Source: Rhodoferax sp. U11-2br
GTDB lineage: Bacteria > Pseudomonadota > Gammaproteobacteria > Burkholderiales > Burkholderiaceae_C
Direction: 5' to 3'
NCBI RefSeq assembly: GCF_018619435.1
Contig: NZ_JAHFZF010000024.1
Location: 1-64,000, forward strand
DNA length: 64,000 nt
Below are positions 61,801-64,000 of the stretch, piece by piece (positions within the stretch are counted from its first letter, which is position 1; each line of letters begins with the position of its first letter). The notes under the pieces were generated by a model, which was given only the letters and a program-made list of their open reading frames with translations, did no database searches and was not told the DNA's origin. The position numbers and the translations under genes are program-made.

Positions 61801-64000
61801 GAGGATGTGATGCTGCATGCCACGTCCCATACCGGCCTGGCGCTGCGTGAGTACGCGGCGCAGATGGGGGTGGTGCATGAGGTGGCTGAGGCCTCTGCGA
61901 AGTATTTGTCTGTGGTGCGCGCTGCTGCGAGTGGGCTTGCGCCGGGCTCCTCAGACGTCAGCTTCGCTGCCTCGACATCGTCGCTCGGCGCAAGCCCACT
62001 CACAGCGACGTTAAAGGTTGGCGCGGGGCAAAACCTGGGGCACGATGCGATTCAAATCATCAACGCGCGTGAGCACAACCTCAAGGGGCTGAGTGTGAAC
62101 ATCCCGCGTGGTCAGTTCACGGTGGTCACCGGGGTCAGCGGTTCGGGCAAATCGACGCTGGCGTTTGATATTTTGTTCAACGAAGGCCAGCGCCGTTATC
62201 TGGAAAGCCTGAACGCCTATGCGCGCAGCATCGTGCAGCCAGCCGGGCGACCTGAGGTGGACGCGGTCTACGGCATCCCGCCTACGGTGGCGATTGAGCA
62301 GCGTTTGAGCCGTGGCGGGCGCAAGTCCACGGTGGGCACCACCACCGAGGTTTGGCACTTTTTGCGGCTGCTGTTTGTCAAGCTTGGCACCCAGCACTGC
62401 ATCCACGATGGCACGCCGGTGGCACCGCAAACGCCTGAGAGCATTGCCGCTCAGCTGATGAAAACCTATCGCGGCCAGCACATTGGCCTGCTGGCGCCTC
62501 TGGTGATGAACCGCAAAGGCGTCTACACCGAGCTGGCTGACTGGGCGCGCCCGCGTGGTTTCACCCATTTGCGGGTCGATGGCAACTTTTTACCAACCAC
62601 GGCCTTCCCGCGCCTGGACCGCTTCAAGGAACACACCATCGAGTTGCCGGTGTTCAGCCTGGACGTGACGCCTGAGAACGAAACTACGTTGCGCCAAGCC
62701 CTGGCCGATGCTTTGCAGCACGGCAAGGGTGTCTTGCATGTTTTGTCCGATCTGGATGGCCTGTCCGAGGCGATGCAGGCGGGCACATCCACAGCGGGTA
62801 TTGGCCGTTTGAGCGTGTTTTCCACCCTGCGAGCCTGCCCGGTGTGTGCCACCAGTTACGCCGAGCTGGACCCGCGCCTGTTCAGTTACAACAGCAAACA
62901 CGGCTGGTGCCCGGACTGTGTGGGCACCGGTCTCAAACTCAGCCGCGAGCAGCGCAAGGTGTTTGACGACTCGGTGCGCGACGACGAAACCAAGGGCCGC
63001 GAGCAGACCTTTGTCGAGGCCGATGTGGAAGACCTGGTGGATGTGGTCTGCCCCAGCTGCAATGGCACCCGGCTGAATGCCACCGCGCGCGCCGTCAAGT
63101 TTGGCCTGCAACTGGCCAGCGAGGGCACAGCCAGCGCAGCGGCTAAAACCGCCATCGACGGTATTGGCATCACCGAGCTGGCGCGCCTGAGCGTGAGTGA
63201 CATGCGCGCGTGGGTCGAAACTTTGCAGGTGTTGGGTCGCATGAGCCAGCGCGAGACCGAGATCGCGCGCGATCTGGTGCCCGAGATTCTGGGGCGCCTC
63301 AAGTTTCTGGAGCAGGTGGGTCTGGGTTATTTGACGCTGGACCGCGGCGCGCCCACGCTGAGCGGCGGCGAGGCGCAGCGCATCCGGCTGGCGGCGCAGC
63401 TCGGCAGCAACTTGCAGGGTGTCTGTTATGTGTTGGACGAGCCGACCATTGGCCTGCATGCGCGTGACAACCAGATTTTGCTGGGTGCTTTGCAAACGCT
63501 CAGCGATCAGGGCAACACCCTGGTGGTGGTCGAGCATGACGAGGACACCATTCGCCACGCTGACCACATCATCGACATCGGCCCAAGTGCCGGCAAACGC
63601 GGCGGGCGGCTGGTGGCCGAAGGCTCGGTGGCGGACATTCAGGACGCCGCCGAGTCGCAGACCGGGCGTTACCTGTTGCACGCCATGCGTCATCCGGTGC
63701 AGGCGCGGCGGGTGGTGTCGCCCCTCACCCCAACCCTCTCCCCACAGGGGCGAGGGAGTGATGGCCCGGATTCCTTACCGCAGGAGCCGGTGACGACGGC
63801 TGTACCCCCTCTCCCTCAGGGAGAGGGCGGGGGTGAGGGCTTGGCGACTGCGCTGGCCACGGTGGCCGGGGACAGCCAGTTTGTGTTTGTACCTGCGCCT
63901 AAGAAAACGAAGACGGCCAAACGGTTGCCGGTGGACCCGAACGTGGTTGAGCCCTACAGCCAGCACTGGATCACCGTGACCGGCGCGCATTTGCACAACC
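58843..64000 (+). CDS. uvrA: Tandem (double-length) UvrA, cut by window end
   Basis: An open frame of more than 1719 codons encodes two UvrA units in one chain; usual UvrA is about 950 residues. Unit 1 has Walker A motifs at 33-40 (GPSGSGKS) and later GVSGSGKST, signatures LSGGEVQRINL and LSGGEAQRLKLA, Walker B LDEPSIGLHP and FDEPTTGLH, and a zinc module (CPTCGGSGF...CPDCDGKRY). Unit 2 begins near residue 1065 (GVSGSGKSTLAFD) and shows LSGGEAQRIRLAAQLG and LDEPTIGLHARD; its last ABC module lies beyond the window. In unit 1 the first zinc module starts CPDS (Cys276, Ser279) instead of CxxC. Three repeat elements are inserted in frame, at codons about 243-258, 1027-1056 and 1627-1666. UvrA finds DNA damage with UvrB in nucleotide excision repair. 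Confidence 0.93.
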   Translation, partial: MTQGTIRIRGARQHNLKNLDLDIHTGELTVVTGPSGSGKSSLVFDTLFAEGQRRYVETFSAYARQFLDRMDKPAVDKVDGVPPAIAIDQTNPVRSSRSTVGTMTELNDHLKLLFARAAQLFDSATAQPVRHDTPETIYTDIQARAQVLANAGCYEGVQGSDDVRLAITFPVELPASATPDEVEQWLSVSGFTKVQAQRDVEQRKLLDVVADRFRLGAAERARVLEAIEVALKHGAGRLSVYVLNQPLALTDKGQIATDSVEDAAPEIWRFSTGLHCPDSNLRYTEPIASMFSFNSAVGACDSCRGFGRVIGVDYGLVIPNDKLTLRSGAIKPFQTPAWAECQDDLMRHAEIHGIPRDTAWNKLSPEQQHWVIHGEPGYRDGQWNKKWFGVKRFFEYLETKAYKMHIRVLLSKYRSYTECPTCTGARLKTESLLWRIGSKAQADAVLEPAKRFLPAGVAWSRAQLEALPGLCLHDLMLLPIDRLRRFFDSMKLAQVSAGAGNEADAKTLKLLLEEICTRLQYLSEVGIGYLTLDRQSRTLSGGEVQRINLTTALGTSLVNTLFVLDEPSIGLHPRDMHRIIVAMQRLRDAGNTLVVVEHDPAVMFAADRMIDMGPGPGQQGGQIVFDGSTADLRNADTLTGAYLGGRKQVGMGFKRLVAANTPRLILEGASDHNLKNVSVEIPLQRLVCITGVSGSGKSTLIQDTLAPALLRHFGKATDTPGAFERLLGAEQLSDVVFVDQSPIGKTARSNPVSYVGAWDTIREIFANAPLAQQRGYTATKFSFNNGDGRCPTCGGSGFEHVEMQFLSDVYLRCPDCDGKRYRPEILEITIERGGRVVNVADVLDLTVSEAAALFKDDREVIRALQPIVDVGLEYVKLGQPVPTLSGGEAQRLKLAGFLADASKSSSASRQALARKGVLFMFDEPTTGLHFDDIAKLMRALRKLLDAGHSLLVIEHNLDVIRASDWLIDLGPEGGDAGGEVVAFGTPEDVMLHATSHTGLALREYAAQMGVVHEVAEASAKYLSVVRAAASGLAPGSSDVSFAASTSSLGASPLTATLKVGAGQNLGHDAIQIINAREHNLKGLSVNIPRGQFTVVTGVSGSGKSTLAFDILFNEGQRRYLESLNAYARSIVQPAGRPEVDAVYGIPPTVAIEQRLSRGGRKSTVGTTTEVWHFLRLLFVKLGTQHCIHDGTPVAPQTPESIAAQLMKTYRGQHIGLLAPLVMNRKGVYTELADWARPRGFTHLRVDGNFLPTTAFPRLDRFKEHTIELPVFSLDVTPENETTLRQALADALQHGKGVLHVLSDLDGLSEAMQAGTSTAGIGRLSVFSTLRACPVCATSYAELDPRLFSYNSKHGWCPDCVGTGLKLSREQRKVFDDSVRDDETKGREQTFVEADVEDLVDVVCPSCNGTRLNATARAVKFGLQLASEGTASAAAKTAIDGIGITELARLSVSDMRAWVETLQVLGRMSQRETEIARDLVPEILGRLKFLEQVGLGYLTLDRGAPTLSGGEAQRIRLAAQLGSNLQGVCYVLDEPTIGLHARDNQILLGALQTLSDQGNTLVVVEHDEDTIRHADHIIDIGPSAGKRGGRLVAEGSVADIQDAAESQTGRYLLHAMRHPVQARRVVSPLTPTLSPQGRGSDGPDSLPQEPVTTAVPPLPQGEGGGEGLATALATVAGDSQFVFVPAPKKTKTAKRLPVDPNVVEPYSQHWITVTGAHLHN
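59571..59613 (-). repeat. Dispersed Comamonadaceae-type repeat, copy C, inside uvrA
   Basis: Read on the minus strand this is AGTAGCTAT, a short variable part, and AAGGGCTAGAGGCTG followed by ATTT, the layout of copies A and B. It is translated in uvrA as NQPLALTDKGQIAT, in the linker before the first zinc module. Confidence 0.8.
61921..62009. repeat. Inverted repeat inside uvrA, between the two UvrA units
   Basis: Arms at 61921-61947 and 61983-62009 match at 23 of 27 positions, with the 16-base core GAGTGGGCTTGCGCCG perfect. The 35-base centre could be a loop. It is translated without stop as a Ser/Ala-rich linker (ASGLAPGSSDVSFAAS and more) joining unit 1 to unit 2. Confidence 0.8.
63722..63839. 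repeat. CCCTCACCCC-type palindromic element inside uvrA
   Basis: The arms CCCTCACCCCAACCCTCTCC (63722 on) and the complement ending GGGGGTGAGGG (to 63839) bracket the element, and an inner hairpin CCCTCTCCC-TCA-GGGAGAGGG (63807-63827) is perfect. This is the widespread element whose translations include LTPTLSPQGRGS, seen here in frame. Confidence 0.88.

Noticed and set aside
62590..63693. Long open frame (367 codons) on the minus strand inside uvrA
   Set aside because: It is antisense to highly conserved UvrA motifs; the frame is a by-product of high third-position GC and its product is His/Gln-rich without family similarity.
63807..63827. Terminator hairpin
   Set aside because: The perfect stem has no T-run, lies inside an open uvrA frame and belongs to a known repeat element.
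1..64000. CRISPR arrays, tRNA or rRNA genes
   Set aside because: No regularly spaced repeats longer than two units and no cloverleaf-like or rRNA-like sequence were noticed on either strand.

Overview
The window reads as chromosomal DNA of a betaproteobacterium of the order Burkholderiales, most likely family Comamonadaceae (Rhodoferax/Polaromonas-like). This is inferred from the gene content (TRAP transport of sugar acids, MexEF-OprN-type efflux, GTP-dependent PEP carboxykinase, a double-length UvrA) and from a dispersed palindromic repeat with the core GGGCTAGAGGCTG that I associate with that family. No rRNA, tRNA, CRISPR array or intact insertion sequence was seen.

1-7.4 kb: the end of a Bcr/CflA-type drug exporter, a secreted two-domain carboxymuconolactone-decarboxylase-like protein, a DUF3750 protein, then a LysR regulator divergent from a redox operon (SDR, cytochrome P460, DUF4405 membrane protein, zinc alcohol dehydrogenase, NAD(P)-binding protein). 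7.4-8.55 kb: gene-free DNA with four short sites resembling TnsB-binding sites of Tn7-like transposon ends. 8.55-12.5 kb: a leftward cluster of a PuuA-like glutamine-synthetase-fold ligase, a class III aminotransferase, an internally deleted SDR and a GntR regulator, with a palindromic operator candidate in front. 12.5-13.4 kb: scrap yard holding an IS30 transposase remnant and the tail of a thiamine-diphosphate enzyme, followed by an intact aromatic-aldehyde-type dehydrogenase.

15.3-21 kb: housekeeping genes: SNF2 helicase, Xni-type flap endonuclease, TrhO and a glutathione S-transferase. 21-31.1 kb: a sugar-acid island. A leftward operon encodes gluconate 5-dehydrogenase, an RspA/mannonate-dehydratase-type enolase-superfamily enzyme, a TRAP transporter with two different binding proteins, L-idonate 5-dehydrogenase and gluconokinase; a FadR-type regulator and a galactonate dehydratase diverge from it. 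Together they could take L-idonate through 5-ketogluconate and gluconate to 6-phosphogluconate and also dehydrate aldonic acids. 31.4-34 kb: small unknown genes, an RpiB-type isomerase and a DUF4126 protein. 34.4-38.2 kb: an osmoprotectant ABC importer in the yehZYXW order, ending beside a fatty-acid-desaturase remnant.

38.6-46.7 kb: a LysR regulator divergent from an RND efflux operon whose first gene is an alpha/beta hydrolase that has lost its catalytic serine and histidine. 46.9-51.6 kb: a leftward run of an MmcB-like nuclease-fold protein under a near-perfect LexA box, a DUF2242 lipoprotein, a CYTH-CHAD protein and an MGDG-synthase-type glycosyltransferase. 51.9-58.7 kb: a YegD-type Hsp70, pckG, and an Mla/Mce-type lipid transport operon in which the MlaD-like gene appears to start with ATC. 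58.8 kb to the window end: a tandem (double-length) uvrA, cut by the window edge, that carries three unrelated palindromic repeat elements as in-frame insertions.
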